NCBI RefSeq assembly: GCF_013031405.1
Contig: NZ_WPZY01000002.1
Coordinates: 372,001 to 436,000, forward strand
DNA: 64,000 nt
Source: Ruegeria sp. HKCCD8929
GTDB lineage: Bacteria; Pseudomonadota; Alphaproteobacteria; Rhodobacterales; Rhodobacteraceae
Direction: 5' to 3'
The notes beneath the pieces were generated by a model. The model saw nothing but the letters and a program-made list of their open reading frames with translations. It ran no database searches and was not told the origin of the DNA. Of the stretch, positions 29,400 to 38,913 are shown piece by piece; within the stretch, counting starts at the first letter, position 1; every line of letters begins with the position of its first letter. A program made the position numbers and the translations under genes.

Positions 29400-29935
29400 C
29401 AGTTCACCCTTACGCCCTGCCGGTCGAGTTCGGTTTGGATGGTGCCAATGTCGACCTGGTCCAGCAACCGGTTGCTGTTCAGCGCTTGCCCGGCGGCGAT
29501 TCCGGCGCCCTGTCCCATGACCGCGCAGCAGGCCATGTTGCGGGTGGCGGCATGGGCTATTCGGTCGGCCCCGTGCGACCGGTCGGCAACCAACAACCCT
29601 TCGATCCCCTTGGGCAGCATCGAGCGGTAGGGCACCTGCGTGTACCGACCCGTGGTGGGCAGGATCAGGATGCCGTAGCCGTCGACGAACTCGGGGTAGA
29701 CGCCGATGCCGCCCGCCTCGACGGTCTTTTCATGCCGGTACCAGGCAAAGCCCTCGACCCCCACGGCGGTGATGTTGCCGCCGAAACAGCCGAACCTGTC
29801 CATCAGCGTGACCTCAGCCCCGGCGCGGGCGGCGGCCAGCGCGGCGGCGAGGCCGGCGGGCCCCGAGCCCACGACCAGAATGTCGGTGCGGTGCACGACT
29901 GGTATCTGCCGGGCCGGTTCCAGAATGCTGTCCAT
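29399..29935 (-). pseudogene. FAD-dependent oxidoreductase with large internal deletion
   Basis: 178 residues. N-terminal FAD-binding fold [20 protein letters not shown] with the [19 protein letters not shown] continuation. It then jumps within a few residues to what looks like the family's C-terminal end ([20 protein letters not shown]...[13 protein letters not shown]). Members of this FAD_oxidored group are normally about 400-500 residues, so roughly 250 residues of the middle are missing, in frame. The FAD loop ends remain, but the substrate domain is gone. Either a decayed gene that kept its frame or a minimal flavoprotein; I favour decay. Coupled to the oxygenase gene. Confidence 0.65.
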
Positions 29936-30103
29936 GGGCGCCTCTTCGATCTAGGTCCGGGCACCCTCCGGCATCGCCCGTTCGCGGGTCAACCGCAAAA
30001 CCGACGCCGCCCGCGTCGCGAAAACGCCAAAGTCCGATTGCCTGCCGCTTCCCTTTGCCTTAGACCCCGAAAAACCGCGTTTTTGACGAAGAAGAGAGAG
30101 CCG

Positions 30104-31444
30104 ATGCGCCTGTCCCGTTATTTCCTGCCCGTTCTCAAAGAGAACCCCTCGGAAGCGCAGATCGTCAGCCATCGGCTGATGCTGCGTGCCGGCATGATTA
30201 AGCAAGCCGCTGCGGGGATCTATTCCTGGCTTCCGCTGGGCTTCAAGGTGCTGCGCAAGCTGGAAAACATCGTGCACGAGGAACAGGCGCGCGCGGGCCA
30301 CATCCCAATCCAGATGCCGGTCCTGCAATCGGCGGACCTGTGGCGTGAATCCGGCCGCTATGACGATTACGGGCAAGAGATGCTGCGGATGCAGGACCGG
30401 CATGGGCGCGACATGCTCTATACGCCCACGGCCGAGGAACTGGTGACCGACATTTTTCGGGGTCATGTCAGCAGCTACAAGGACATGCCGCTGACCCTGT
30501 ACCAGATCCAATGGAAGTTCCGCGATGAGATCCGCCCGCGTTTCGGCGTGATGCGGGGGCGGGAATTCCTGATGAAGGACGGCTACAATTTCGACCTGAC
30601 CAAGGAAGATGCGCTGCACGCCTATAACCGCCATCTGGTGAGTTACCTGCGCACCTATGAGCGGATGGGGCTGCAAGCCATCCCGATGCGCGCCGACTCC
30701 GGTCCGATCGGTGGAGACGACACGCATGAGTTCCTGGTTCTGGCCGACACCGGCGAATCCGAGGTGTTCTATGACAGCGCCGTGACCGATATCCGGCTGG
30801 GGCAGCGCGACATCGACTATGACGACAAGGCGCAGTGCCGGGCGGTGATGGAGGAGTTCACGTCGCTCTATGCCCGCACGGATGAGACCCATGACGAGGC
30901 GCTGTTCAATCAGGTGTCCGAAGACCGCCGCCGCTCGGCCCGGGGGATTGAAGTGGGGCAGATCTTCTATTTCGGCACCAAGTATTCCGAACCGCTGGGC
31001 GCGACCGTGCAGGGGCCGGACGGCAAGCCGGTGGCGGTGCATATGGGCAGCCACGGCATTGGTGTCAGTCGCCTGATCGGCGCCATCATCGAGGCCAGCC
31101 ATGATGACAACGGCATCATCTGGCCCGAGGGCGTGACGCCGTTCCGCTGCGGCATCGTCAATCTGAAACAGGGCGACGCTGAGGCGGATGCGGCCTGCGA
31201 CAAGCTTTATGCCGCGCTGACCGCTCTGGGGCTTGAGCCGCTCTATGACGACCGCAACGAGCGGGCAGGGGGCAAGTTCGCCACCATGGACCTGATCGGC
31301 CTGCCTTGGCGGATCACGGTTGGCCCGCGTGGACTGAAGAACGGGGTGGTCGAACTGACCTCACGGCGGACCGGCGAAAACGAGGAGTTGAGCCCCGAGG
31401 CCGCCGTCACCAAGATCGCGGGTATCTACGAGGGGATCGCCTGA
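30104..31444 (+). CDS. proS: Prolyl-tRNA synthetase (short alphaproteobacterial type)
   Basis: 446 residues. Class II synthetase motifs: [20 protein letters not shown] at the start, motif 2 in [20 protein letters not shown], motif 3 in [17 protein letters not shown], and a C-terminal anticodon domain. The inserted editing domain of E. coli ProRS is essentially absent, as known in alphaproteobacteria. AAGAGAGAG precedes the ATG. The much longer in-frame upstream extension is antisense to the oxidoreductase and rejected. A small AAAAAC-CGC-GTTTTT stem lies 20 nt before the start. Confidence 0.95.
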   Translation: MRLSRYFLPVLKENPSEAQIVSHRLMLRAGMIKQAAAGIYSWLPLGFKVLRKLENIVHEEQARAGHIPIQMPVLQSADLWRESGRYDDYGQEMLRMQDRHGRDMLYTPTAEELVTDIFRGHVSSYKDMPLTLYQIQWKFRDEIRPRFGVMRGREFLMKDGYNFDLTKEDALHAYNRHLVSYLRTYERMGLQAIPMRADSGPIGGDDTHEFLVLADTGESEVFYDSAVTDIRLGQRDIDYDDKAQCRAVMEEFTSLYARTDETHDEALFNQVSEDRRRSARGIEVGQIFYFGTKYSEPLGATVQGPDGKPVAVHMGSHGIGVSRLIGAIIEASHDDNGIIWPEGVTPFRCGIVNLKQGDAEADAACDKLYAALTALGLEPLYDDRNERAGGKFATMDLIGLPWRITVGPRGLKNGVVELTSRRTGENEELSPEAAVTKIAGIYEGIA

Positions 31445-31480
31445 TCGCGTCGCTTTGGTTTTGAGGACTCGATTTCAAAG

Positions 31481-31584
31481 CAAAGCACGGTGCTGAAACG
31501 CGTCGTGCTTTGTTGAAGCCGGTTCTCATTGCTTTGCGCTGCGATCCGCAGGATCGCCCTGTCTCCGGAGCGCAAAGAACCGGC
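31481..31584. terminator. Composite inverted repeats between convergent genes
   Basis: Three nested dyads: CAAAGCACG / CGTGCTTTG (31481-31489, 31504-31512); GCCGGTTC plus TTTGCGCT (31518-31525, 31533-31540) pairing with the contiguous AGCGCAAAGAACCGGC (31569-31584); and inside it GCGATCC-gca-GGATCGC (31541-31557). Located between the convergent proS and hypothetical genes, so a two-way transcription stop is likely. Confidence 0.55.
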
Positions 31585-31600
31585 AGTCTGACTGGCCTGC

Positions 31601-31981
31601 TTAGACCGGCTTTGCGTTCATGCCGGGGCGGGTGATCAGCAGATCGCCGTCAGCGCCAGCACCCGGCCGGGCGACCACGATGGGTCGGCCCAAACGTCCA
31701 ACCAGATCGCGCAGGTCGAGGCCCAGGAACCTCAGACCGCATACCCGGTCGCCGGTGGTCCGGTCGGTGATGCACAGCCGTCCCTCACGAAAGGCCAGAC
31801 GATAGCCTTTTACACGCAAAGTATCCATCAAGGTGGTCCAGCTGGATGCGCCTTCGAACACGGGCCGGATCACGGCCCGAAGCAGCGCTGCGGTTTCGCA
31901 GTCCAGTTGGTTGGCCAGATTGTTGGGGTTAGACATTTGACCGGCATACACCGATCCTTCAATTCCAGTTTGAAATCCCAT
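31601..31981 (-). CDS. Hypothetical protein
   Basis: 126 residues from ATG 31981 (GAGG ten bases upstream; a GTG at 31999 and ATG 31936 are alternatives). No signal or membrane segment. The central block WTTLMDTLRVKGYRLAFREG and ITDRTTGDRVCGLRFLGLDL loosely recalls a small domain seen at the C-terminus of some relaxases, but nothing else mobile is nearby. It is preceded by a 250-bp AT-rich region unlike its surroundings. Confidence 0.6.
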   Translation of the reverse strand: MGFQTGIEGSVYAGQMSNPNNLANQLDCETAALLRAVIRPVFEGASSWTTLMDTLRVKGYRLAFREGRLCITDRTTGDRVCGLRFLGLDLRDLVGRLGRPIVVARPGAGADGDLLITRPGMNAKPV

Positions 31982-32232
31982 TTTCTTAGTGCCTCGCACT
32001 TACTCGTTAATCCCCCACAAACAGGGTGACAAAATTTCATTTAATAATCAAAGTACGCAAGTATATTACTGCAAGCCTGTTGCATTTTGAAGTCAGTTAG
32101 CGCCAACGAAAACAAACTGTTTCGTGATCGGCGTCATTCTCGGTAGCGGAGAGGCGCCACTAGCACCCAAACCTACCTTGACGCCGCCGGGGCAGAGACT
32201 ACAGGTTCTGCGGCAACAGAGCAGGACAAGAC

Positions 32233-33519
32233 ATGGCAGGAACTCCAGCCCCTTTCGCCCCGTTTGAGTGGAAAATCGCCTGGCGATACCTGCGCGCCCG
32301 CAAAGCCGAGGGCGGGGTCAGCGTGATGACATGGATCTCGCTGATCGGCATCACGCTGGCGGTATTTGCGCTGGTGGCGACGCTGGCGGTGCGGGAAGGG
32401 CTGCGATCCGATCTCGTCAACACGATGCTGGGCGCCAACGCCCATATGAGCGTGCATTTTCAGCGCGATCTGACGGGTGAGGTGCCGAAGGACCATCTTG
32501 TACGCGAATACACCGATCTATCCCGGCGGCTCGAGGCGATGCCTGGTGTTAGCGACGCGGCTCCGCTGGTGCGAAATCAGGTGATGGGCAGCTATCGCGG
32601 GCGTAACATGCCGGTGGATGTCTATGGCCTCGCCTTGGAGGACTTGCTGGACTACCCGATGATTGCCGAACCCGAGCAAGCGTGGGGAGACTTGACACGC
32701 TTTGACGACGGTGTGGCCATCGGCGCCACGCTGGCACAGCAATTGGGGCTGACTGTGGGAGACCGGCTTAAGCTGATTTCTCCGGATGGGGTGAGAACAC
32801 CGATGGGAACGTCACCACGCGTGTCGGCCTATGAGGTGGTGTTCATCTTTTCGTCGGGACAGGGATTCGTCGACCAGAGCCGCCTCTACATGCCGCTGGC
32901 CGAGGCGCAGAGTTTTTTCAACAAGGAAGGGGCCGTCGATCAGATCGACTTGCGTTTGTCCGAGCCGCTTGCAGTGGCAGACCTTGCATTGCCGGTGATC
33001 CGCGAGAGCGGTGATCGCGCCTATGTCTACACCTGGCAGGACCGGGCAGGCGGTATGATCCGTGCGCTGAAGATGCAGGACAACGCGATTTTCATCGTGC
33101 TCGCCATTCTGGTGCTGATCGCCTCGCTGAATATCGTTTCCGGGCTGATCATGCTGGTCAAGAACAAGGGGCGCGATATCGGGATTCTACGCACCATGGG
33201 GCTGAGCCAGGGGTCGATCTTGCGGGTGTTCTTTTTGTGCGGGGCGTCAGTCGGAACCGCAGGAACGGTATTCGGCGTCATTCTTGGTGTCATCTTTGCG
33301 ATGAATATCGACAGCGTTTATTCCTTTGTCGATTGGGTGACGGGCAGCGGGGTGCGGGATCTGGAAGCCCGTGGTTTCTTCTTCCCCTCTGCCGTCATCA
33401 CAGTTTCGGATGTGGCATCCACCGTGGTGCTCAGCATCGGGTTGAGTTGGCTGATAACCCTGTTCCCGGCCCGCCGCGCGGCGCGGCTGAACCCGGTGGA
33501 GGCGCTGCGCTATGAATGA
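32233..33519 (+). CDS. lolC: Lipoprotein-releasing ABC transporter membrane subunit
   Basis: 428 residues. Inner-membrane subunit of the Lol system that extracts lipoproteins for transport to the outer membrane. An N-terminal helix ([23 protein letters not shown]), a large periplasmic domain (about 60-265) and three C-terminal helices with the FtsX-type block ([40 protein letters not shown]). The pattern [13 protein letters not shown] at the N-terminus is typical of LolC/E. Overlaps lolD by 8 bp. Confidence 0.92.
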   Translation: MAGTPAPFAPFEWKIAWRYLRARKAEGGVSVMTWISLIGITLAVFALVATLAVREGLRSDLVNTMLGANAHMSVHFQRDLTGEVPKDHLVREYTDLSRRLEAMPGVSDAAPLVRNQVMGSYRGRNMPVDVYGLALEDLLDYPMIAEPEQAWGDLTRFDDGVAIGATLAQQLGLTVGDRLKLISPDGVRTPMGTSPRVSAYEVVFIFSSGQGFVDQSRLYMPLAEAQSFFNKEGAVDQIDLRLSEPLAVADLALPVIRESGDRAYVYTWQDRAGGMIRALKMQDNAIFIVLAILVLIASLNIVSGLIMLVKNKGRDIGILRTMGLSQGSILRVFFLCGASVGTAGTVFGVILGVIFAMNIDSVYSFVDWVTGSGVRDLEARGFFFPSAVITVSDVASTVVLSIGLSWLITLFPARRAARLNPVEALRYE

Positions 33520-34198
33520 CGTGACATTGCGCCTGACGGGCCTCACCAAGACCTATCTCAAGGGTACCCCGGGCGAGTTGCAGGTGCTGCGCGGCGCCGA
33601 TCTGGACTTGCGCGCTGGTGAGGCGGTGGCGCTGGTCGCACCCTCGGGGGCGGGCAAATCGACCTTGCTGCACATTGCTGGGTTGCTGGACACGCCGGAC
33701 GCGGGCTCGGTCGAGGTGGCCGGGCAGGATGTGAGCGGCAAGGGCGACCGGACCCGCACGGCGGTGCGGCGGCGGGACGTTGGGTTTGTCTATCAGTTCC
33801 ACCACCTGTTGCCGGAATTCACCGCGCTGGAAAACGTAACCCTTCCGCAGCTGGCCAACGGTGTTCCCGAGCGTGAGGCGCGTGATCGGGCCGAGGACTT
33901 GCTGGGCCGCGTCAGTGTGGCCGCTCGCGCCGACCACCGTCCGGCGGCGCTGTCGGGAGGGGAGCAGCAGCGGGTTGCCTTTTGCCGTGCGCTGGCCAAC
34001 CGGCCCCGGGTGCTGCTGGCGGATGAGCCGACAGGCAATCTCGACCCCGATACCTCGGATCAAGTGTTCGATGCGCTGATGGCTCTGGTGCGGGGCACTG
34101 GCCTTTCGGCGCTGATCGCCACGCACAATCTGGAGTTGGCCGCACGGATGGACCGGGTGGTGCGGCTTGAGGGCGGGATGCTCAGGCCAGCTGAGTGA
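33512..34198 (+). CDS. lolD: Lipoprotein-releasing ABC transporter ATPase
   Basis: 228 residues. Walker [20 protein letters not shown], signature [19 protein letters not shown], Walker [14 protein letters not shown]-loop ATHNLELA, and the LolD-specific region [20 protein letters not shown]. Energises LolC. Its last 17 bp overlap convergently with the DMT-family gene. Confidence 0.94.
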   Translation: MNDVTLRLTGLTKTYLKGTPGELQVLRGADLDLRAGEAVALVAPSGAGKSTLLHIAGLLDTPDAGSVEVAGQDVSGKGDRTRTAVRRRDVGFVYQFHHLLPEFTALENVTLPQLANGVPEREARDRAEDLLGRVSVAARADHRPAALSGGEQQRVAFCRALANRPRVLLADEPTGNLDPDTSDQVFDALMALVRGTGLSALIATHNLELAARMDRVVRLEGGMLRPAE

Positions 34199-34619
34199 TC
34201 GCTACCCCCACCGCCATGATCGCGATACCGCCCGCGCGGATCAGCGTCAGCGGTGTCACCTGTGCGCCAAACAGGCCGAAATGGTCGATGGCAGCGGTGC
34301 TGATGAGCTGACCTAGCAACACGAAGAACACCGCGTTGCCGACCCCGAAATGCGGCGCGACATGGGTGATCGACAGCACGTAGAAAGCGATCAGAACTCC
34401 GCCCAGCAACAGGTGTTTGGGCGATCCGCCGACCTGAGCCAGCGCCTGCGGGCCGGGGAACAGCGCCAGCACCAGCGCCGAGGCGCCCAGAGCCACCGCA
34501 AATAGCACCACGGCGGCGGCAGTGGGTGAGCCGATGAGCTTGCCAAGCGCGGCGTTCAGGGCCGCAAGAATTGGCACACCGATCCCGGCGGCCAGCATGA
34601 TGGCTGCGTATTGGGTCAT
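34182..34619 (-). CDS. YdcZ/DUF606-family DMT membrane protein
   Basis: 145 residues, five hydrophobic helices ([60 protein letters not shown] and two more), matching the small half-size DMT proteins of the YdcZ family, which probably act as dimers. Substrate unknown. Converges with lolD. Confidence 0.85.
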   Translation of the reverse strand: MTQYAAIMLAAGIGVPILAALNAALGKLIGSPTAAAVVLFAVALGASALVLALFPGPQALAQVGGSPKHLLLGGVLIAFYVLSITHVAPHFGVGNAVFFVLLGQLISTAAIDHFGLFGAQVTPLTLIRAGGIAIMAVGVAITQLA

Positions 34620-34760
34620 ACGTATTCACTCCTCGTCTTGCCCCAATGTGTTGATCTGGATCATTGCGGCCCGTCCGCCGCTGGGCAAGCCTGCATATGC
34701 GCCGGAGGCCGAAGATTTATGCCCCCGGCGAAGGGATGGCGCAGCATGTAGGAGGTGGCG

Positions 34761-35177
34761 ATGATCGGATTGGTGACAAAGCACTTTGGATTGGCCGGCC
34801 TTGCAGCGTGTGCGTTGCTGGCGCCGCCTGCCCATGCGCAGGATGTCGAACGTGGGGAGGGACTCTATTTCCACCATTGCGCAGCCTGTCACGGCCGGGA
34901 GGCGACCGGGCACGGCCCGATGGCCGGGGTGCTGATCATCCAGCCTGTGGATCTGACCGCCCTGACGGGTGAGGACGGTGTTTTCCCCACCGAGCGTGTG
35001 GTCAAGCGAATCGACGGGCGGGACCCGTTGGTCAGTCATGGTAGCCCGATGCCGGTCTACGGGCCCTATTTCGAAGGGCGGGACACCGCGATCAAGACAC
35101 CCGCTGGCCAGCCGATCCTGACCAGTGAACCCATCGTGGATCTGGTCGCCTATCTGCAAACCCTTCAAAGGAACTGA
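34761..35177 (+). CDS. Periplasmic c-type cytochrome
   Basis: 138 residues from the ATG at 34761, with GGAGG five bases upstream (a GTG at 34755 overlaps that site). Signal peptide ending PPAHAQ, one haem motif in YFHHCAACHGREATGHG, and candidate axial Met in HGSPMPVYGPYF. Mono-haem cytochrome c, likely an electron carrier or donor subunit. Paired with a second haem lipoprotein 18 bp downstream. Confidence 0.88.
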   Translation: MIGLVTKHFGLAGLAACALLAPPAHAQDVERGEGLYFHHCAACHGREATGHGPMAGVLIIQPVDLTALTGEDGVFPTERVVKRIDGRDPLVSHGSPMPVYGPYFEGRDTAIKTPAGQPILTSEPIVDLVAYLQTLQRN

Positions 35178-35195
35178 GCCGGGAGGGCGCGAGCA

Positions 35196-35597
35196 ATGCG
35201 GAACATCAAAGTCGGATGCGCAGCCTTGCTGCTGGCTGCTTGCACAGTTGCAGAAACCGAGATGCCGACCGCGCAGGAGGGCGCGGTATTGTTTGCCGAC
35301 AACTGCACCGCCTGCCACGGATACCGGGGCGAAGGGGGAACTCTGGTCGGTGGTCAGACCGCCCCGGACCTGACCCGGATTGCGGCGAGGAACGGCGGGG
35401 AACTGCCACGCGCCCAAGTGCTGTCGCAAATCGACGGCTATGGCCGCGGCAAGGTTCCGGCAGAGGTCATGCCGGAATTCGGTGCGCTCTTGCAGGGTGA
35501 CCTTGTTCCGGTCGAGGTGGACGGCGTTCTGACACCGACACCGCGCCCGCTGGCGGCCCTGCTTGCCTATCTCGAAAGCATCCAGGTTAATCGGTAG
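35196..35597 (+). CDS. c-type cytochrome lipoprotein
   Basis: 133 residues. Signal MRNIKVGCAALLLAAC with lipobox LAAC, haem motif in LFADNCTACHGYRGEGG, possible axial Met at VMPEFGALLQ. Lipid-anchored mono-haem cytochrome, probably the partner of the cytochrome just upstream and perhaps its docking site. No oxidase or dehydrogenase gene is adjacent, so partners are unknown. Confidence 0.87.
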   Translation: MRNIKVGCAALLLAACTVAETEMPTAQEGAVLFADNCTACHGYRGEGGTLVGGQTAPDLTRIAARNGGELPRAQVLSQIDGYGRGKVPAEVMPEFGALLQGDLVPVEVDGVLTPTPRPLAALLAYLESIQVNR

Positions 35598-35598
35598 C

Positions 35599-36282
35599 CT
35601 AGCCGCAGATTCCCTTGAGCTGTACGCCTTTCCAAGGCAACAGAACGTCATTCTCGCGGCGGGCGCCGGGCAGGTCGGCCACGGGCATGACCTCGCTCAG
35701 CATTTCGTGCAAACGCCTGGTGCGGGGTGCATCCGGGGCCAGGGCACGGCAGCAGACATATTCCTCGACAATCGCGCCTTGTTGCTCAAAGCCGAAATCG
35801 AGGAAATCCGGGTCACCGGACAGATCGAACAGGTAAGGATCGTTTGAAACCCCGTGCTCGGCTGCCGCGCGCAGGGGGTGATACCCGGTGCGCCTGCGGT
35901 TTTGCCACTGCCAGACATGCGTCAGTTCATGGGCCAGCAGCATGGCCGCAACCAGATCGACGGTCTGAGGGAATTCGGCCATGTAATCTTCGAGATACCA
36001 GTCGCGGGTAAAGAAAACCCTGTTGAACAAGGCCACCGCAGCGGGTTTTCCGGTCACGATCTCTTCTTCCACAGGCGGCAGGATGCGCTCGCGGCAGGTA
36101 AGGCGCGGGCGCGGTTCGCGCTTGAAGGTGATGTTGCCCACCGGCGCGCCCTCGATCAGGCGCACCCGGTCCAGGTTCAGCGCATCGCCATGCACGCGGG
36201 CCGCAAAGGCGCGCTCGGTCTCGGTAAGCGGGCGGCCACAGGCGGCGACGAACAGCAGGATCAGAAACGCGCGCAGGATCAT
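35599..36282 (-). CDS. Zinc-metallopeptidase-like lipoprotein
   Basis: 227 residues from ATG 36282 (AGGG eight bases upstream; GTG 36306 is an alternative). Lipobox FVAAC near residue 15. AAMLLAHELTHVWQWQNRRR contains H-E-x-x-H with the following Trp/Gln typical of DUF4157-like proteins, and an acidic region ...QQGAIVEEYVCC could supply the third zinc ligand. Probably an envelope peptidase or a degenerate relative. Convergent with the cytochrome lipoprotein gene; only 1 bp separates them. Confidence 0.72.
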   Translation of the reverse strand: MILRAFLILLFVAACGRPLTETERAFAARVHGDALNLDRVRLIEGAPVGNITFKREPRPRLTCRERILPPVEEEIVTGKPAAVALFNRVFFTRDWYLEDYMAEFPQTVDLVAAMLLAHELTHVWQWQNRRRTGYHPLRAAAEHGVSNDPYLFDLSGDPDFLDFGFEQQGAIVEEYVCCRALAPDAPRTRRLHEMLSEVMPVADLPGARRENDVLLPWKGVQLKGICG

Positions 36283-36426
36283 AGGAGTGACCCTAGTGCC
36301 ACTCACGCCGCCCGCAAGCGATTTTGCAGAGCCGGCCGCGTTTGCTCGGAATTGTGAACCCGAAGGCGTCGGCGACGTACTACGCGTTCGCGGTTGTTGG
36401 AAAGTTCGACTTACACCGACCTGCTC

Positions 36427-37089
36427 TTAAAGGCTCATGGCCAGAACCCGGCTGATTTCCGTTAGCGAGCGGCCAGACTGATCCATCCATGTGTTGAAGG
36501 CCTGCTGCACCGCCGCCATGGCTTTTTTTGACGTGGGCTGCTTGTCCACCACGCCCTCGGCAATCAAGCGTGCGGTGACGTCCCGGGACAGGATGAAACT
36601 ATCGCGCCCGACAAAGCGCATCGCGTATTGTGCCGTGGTGCCGCCAAGCCGCGAGGCCCGCTTGCCCAGCATCGCCAGCAGACCCGCATAGTCGGTCGAG
36701 GGCCATCCGCCCAGCACATGACCTGCGCCGCCTTCCTCGCGCAGTTCCATCAGAAAGGCGGCATTGTCGCGCACGGTGGCGATTTTTGTGCCGTTGCGCA
36801 CGATTCGCGTATCCTGCAGCAGGGCGTCGAATTTCTCGTCATCCATGAACGTGCAGCGGCCCACATCGAAGCCATCGAAGGCTTCCTCAAACCCGTCCCA
36901 CTTGTTTTCGATGACCTTCCAGTTGAACCCGGCCTGAAACACGCATTTGGTGATGGTCGACAGCCAGCGGTCCTCAGGCAGGGCGGCAAGTTCCGCCACC
37001 GGTTTGGGCTTGCTCAACTTGGCCTCCAGCGCTGCGTCTCCGCCGTGCCGCGCGGCGGCGAGGCCGAATATCTCATCGAAATGATGCAT
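36427..37089 (-). CDS. DNA-3-methyladenine glycosylase I-like protein
   Basis: 220 residues. Helical HhH-fold glycosylase of the Tag type: LSTITKCVFQAGFNWKVIEN, DALLQDTRIVRNGTKIATVR and DNAAFLMELREEGGAG match the Tag framework. Tag's zinc-snap Cys/His set is not obvious, so this may be the divergent alphaproteobacterial group. Removes alkylated adenine in DNA repair, if active. Confidence 0.8.
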   Translation of the reverse strand: MHHFDEIFGLAAARHGGDAALEAKLSKPKPVAELAALPEDRWLSTITKCVFQAGFNWKVIENKWDGFEEAFDGFDVGRCTFMDDEKFDALLQDTRIVRNGTKIATVRDNAAFLMELREEGGAGHVLGGWPSTDYAGLLAMLGKRASRLGGTTAQYAMRFVGRDSFILSRDVTARLIAEGVVDKQPTSKKAMAAVQQAFNTWMDQSGRSLTEISRVLAMSL

Positions 37090-37148
37090 GGGCGTGTCCT
37101 CCCTTTGGATAAATGTTGCCTATTTGTTCTCATTTTGCAAGGCAGGTT

Positions 37149-37571
37149 TCAGGGCGACAGGAAGGTGGCGGTTGCGCAGGCAACCGCTTTGTTCGAGCTC
37201 TCTTCGGTCATGTCTGCGCGGGCAAAGACCAGGGATCGGCCTGCACGCACGATCTCTGCACGACAGAGGATGGCGGTGCCCACACCGGGTCTCAGGAACT
37301 GGGTGTGCAGATCGGTGGTGGCGTAAGGCTTGAACTCACCGGAATGTGAGATCGCGGCGATGACCATTGTGGTGTCGGCCAGGGCTGCCAGCGCCTGACC
37401 CGATACGATGCCGCCCACGCGGGCGAGATGCGGGGCCAGCGGCATGCGGATCACCGTGTGGTCCCGCTCAGTCGCAATGACGTTTAAATTCAATGCCAGA
37501 ACCCACTCGGCAAAGTTCTCTTCCAGAAAACTCTGTGCCGTGTCGGGTGTTATCACGCGCTTGGATGCCAT
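37149..37571 (-). CDS. PaaI-like hotdog thioesterase
   Basis: 140 residues. Hot-dog fold with the PaaI pattern: RMPLAPHLARVGGIVSGQALAALADTTMV (helix after HxxxxGG) and TTDLHTQFLRPGVGTAILCRA. Acyl-CoA substrate unknown. Follows the glycosylase gene in the upstream direction and shares its strand. Confidence 0.86.
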   Translation of the reverse strand: MASKRVITPDTAQSFLEENFAEWVLALNLNVIATERDHTVIRMPLAPHLARVGGIVSGQALAALADTTMVIAAISHSGEFKPYATTDLHTQFLRPGVGTAILCRAEIVRAGRSLVFARADMTEESSNKAVACATATFLSP

Positions 37572-37953
37572 CGCGGAATGCTATCCGCTTCCCGGTTCAG
37601 TGCCAGTAAAAACTGCAAGTGCCGATGGTTTCACCGCCGATCACAAAAGAAACTCTCGACAAAAGAGGCGTTTTGGGTTTGTGATTGATCCGTCAGTCAA
37701 TATCCCGTGGCCCTGCTTAAGCCGTGACACATGATCGGTTTTGGCGAATAGTAAAACGGATCGGGCCGACCGAAAAACAGAAACGGACCACGTTTCGCAA
37801 GATGGGGAGGGATCGGATACCGGGATGCGCCCGCATTTCATTTATTGACTGATTGGGTGCTTGTCTTGGGTGGGCATGGTTAGCCGCTGATCGCTTTGGT
37901 CAGAATGTTGCCTCGACCGGAGATGTCGAGCAAATCCAACTGGGAGACAAAGG
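37572..37953. promoter_or_regulatory. Promoter region of the betaine ABC operon
   Basis: No coding frame. Contains a 10-bp inverted repeat TCAGTCAATA (37693-37702) and TATTGACTGA (37843-37852) about 150 bp apart, and GGGAGACAAAGG as the ribosome site before proX. No clear -35/-10 pair could be assigned. Confidence 0.45.
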
Positions 37954-38904
37954 ATGAAGAAACTTAGCCTTGGCCTTGTGGCCGCAACCGTCGCCGGTTC
38001 GGCCTATGCCGCCGACATGGGCGCCGTGGATGAGCCGATCAAGCTGGCCATCAACGAATGGACCGGCCAGCATGTGACCACTCATGTGGCCGGTGAAATG
38101 CTGAAAGCCGCCGGGTACAATGTGGAATACGTGACCGCGGGCATGATGAACCAGTTCCAGGCGCTGGCCGATGGCGACATTCACGCGACGCTGGAAATCT
38201 GGTCGTCCAACGTGTCCGACGAATACGCCAAGAAGGTCGATGAAGGCACCGTGGTCGAGATCGGCGATCTGGGCCTCGACGCCAAAGAGGGCATCGCCTA
38301 TCCGGCTCATGTGGCCGAACTGTGCCCGGGCCTGCCCGCGTGGGAGGCGCTGAAGGATTGCGCGCAGAACTTCGCCACTGCCGAGACCATTCCGAACGGG
38401 CGTCTGGTGGACTACCCGGCGGATTGGGGCACCCCCGGCGCGGACCGGATGACCGGGCTTGAGCTGCCGTTCAAGGCGGTTCCGGCGGGTTCCGAAGGGG
38501 CGCTGATCGCCGAACTGCGCGCCTCGACCGAGCGCAAGTCGCCGCTGCTCATCACCTTCTGGCAGCCGCATTGGGCGATGTCGGCCTATGATGTGCAATT
38601 CGTCGACCTGCCGCCGGGCGAAGAGGCGTGCTTTACCGATCCGGCCTGGGGTCCGAACCCGAACGCGGTCAACGATTGCGATTTCTCGCCCTCGCGCATC
38701 TTCAAGGCGGGTTGGAACGGCTTCGAGGCGAAATGGCCTGCCGCCTATGAGATCCTCACCAACTATCAGCTGGCGGTTGAAGACCAGCAGCCGATGATGG
38801 GCGCGATCGACGTCGATGGTGGCGCGGTTGAGGAAGTCGTGGCCAAGTGGATGGCCGACAACGAAGGCAAATGGCGTCCGGTTGTCGACGCCGCAACCAA
38901 GTGA
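37954..38904 (+). CDS. proX: Glycine betaine/proline-type ABC substrate-binding protein
   Basis: 316 residues. Signal peptide MKKLSLGLVAATVAGSAYAA. The mature protein has the OpuAC pattern (IKLAINEWTGQHVTTHVAGE, ALADGDIHATLEIWSSNV, SPLLITFWQPHWAMSAYDVQ) with Trp residues able to cage a quaternary ammonium. First gene of a three-gene importer; uptake of betaine or choline would complement betT-betA at the other end of the window. Confidence 0.92.
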   Translation: MKKLSLGLVAATVAGSAYAADMGAVDEPIKLAINEWTGQHVTTHVAGEMLKAAGYNVEYVTAGMMNQFQALADGDIHATLEIWSSNVSDEYAKKVDEGTVVEIGDLGLDAKEGIAYPAHVAELCPGLPAWEALKDCAQNFATAETIPNGRLVDYPADWGTPGADRMTGLELPFKAVPAGSEGALIAELRASTERKSPLLITFWQPHWAMSAYDVQFVDLPPGEEACFTDPAWGPNPNAVNDCDFSPSRIFKAGWNGFEAKWPAAYEILTNYQLAVEDQQPMMGAIDVDGGAVEEVVAKWMADNEGKWRPVVDAATK

Positions 38905-38913
38905 GTCCCATAC

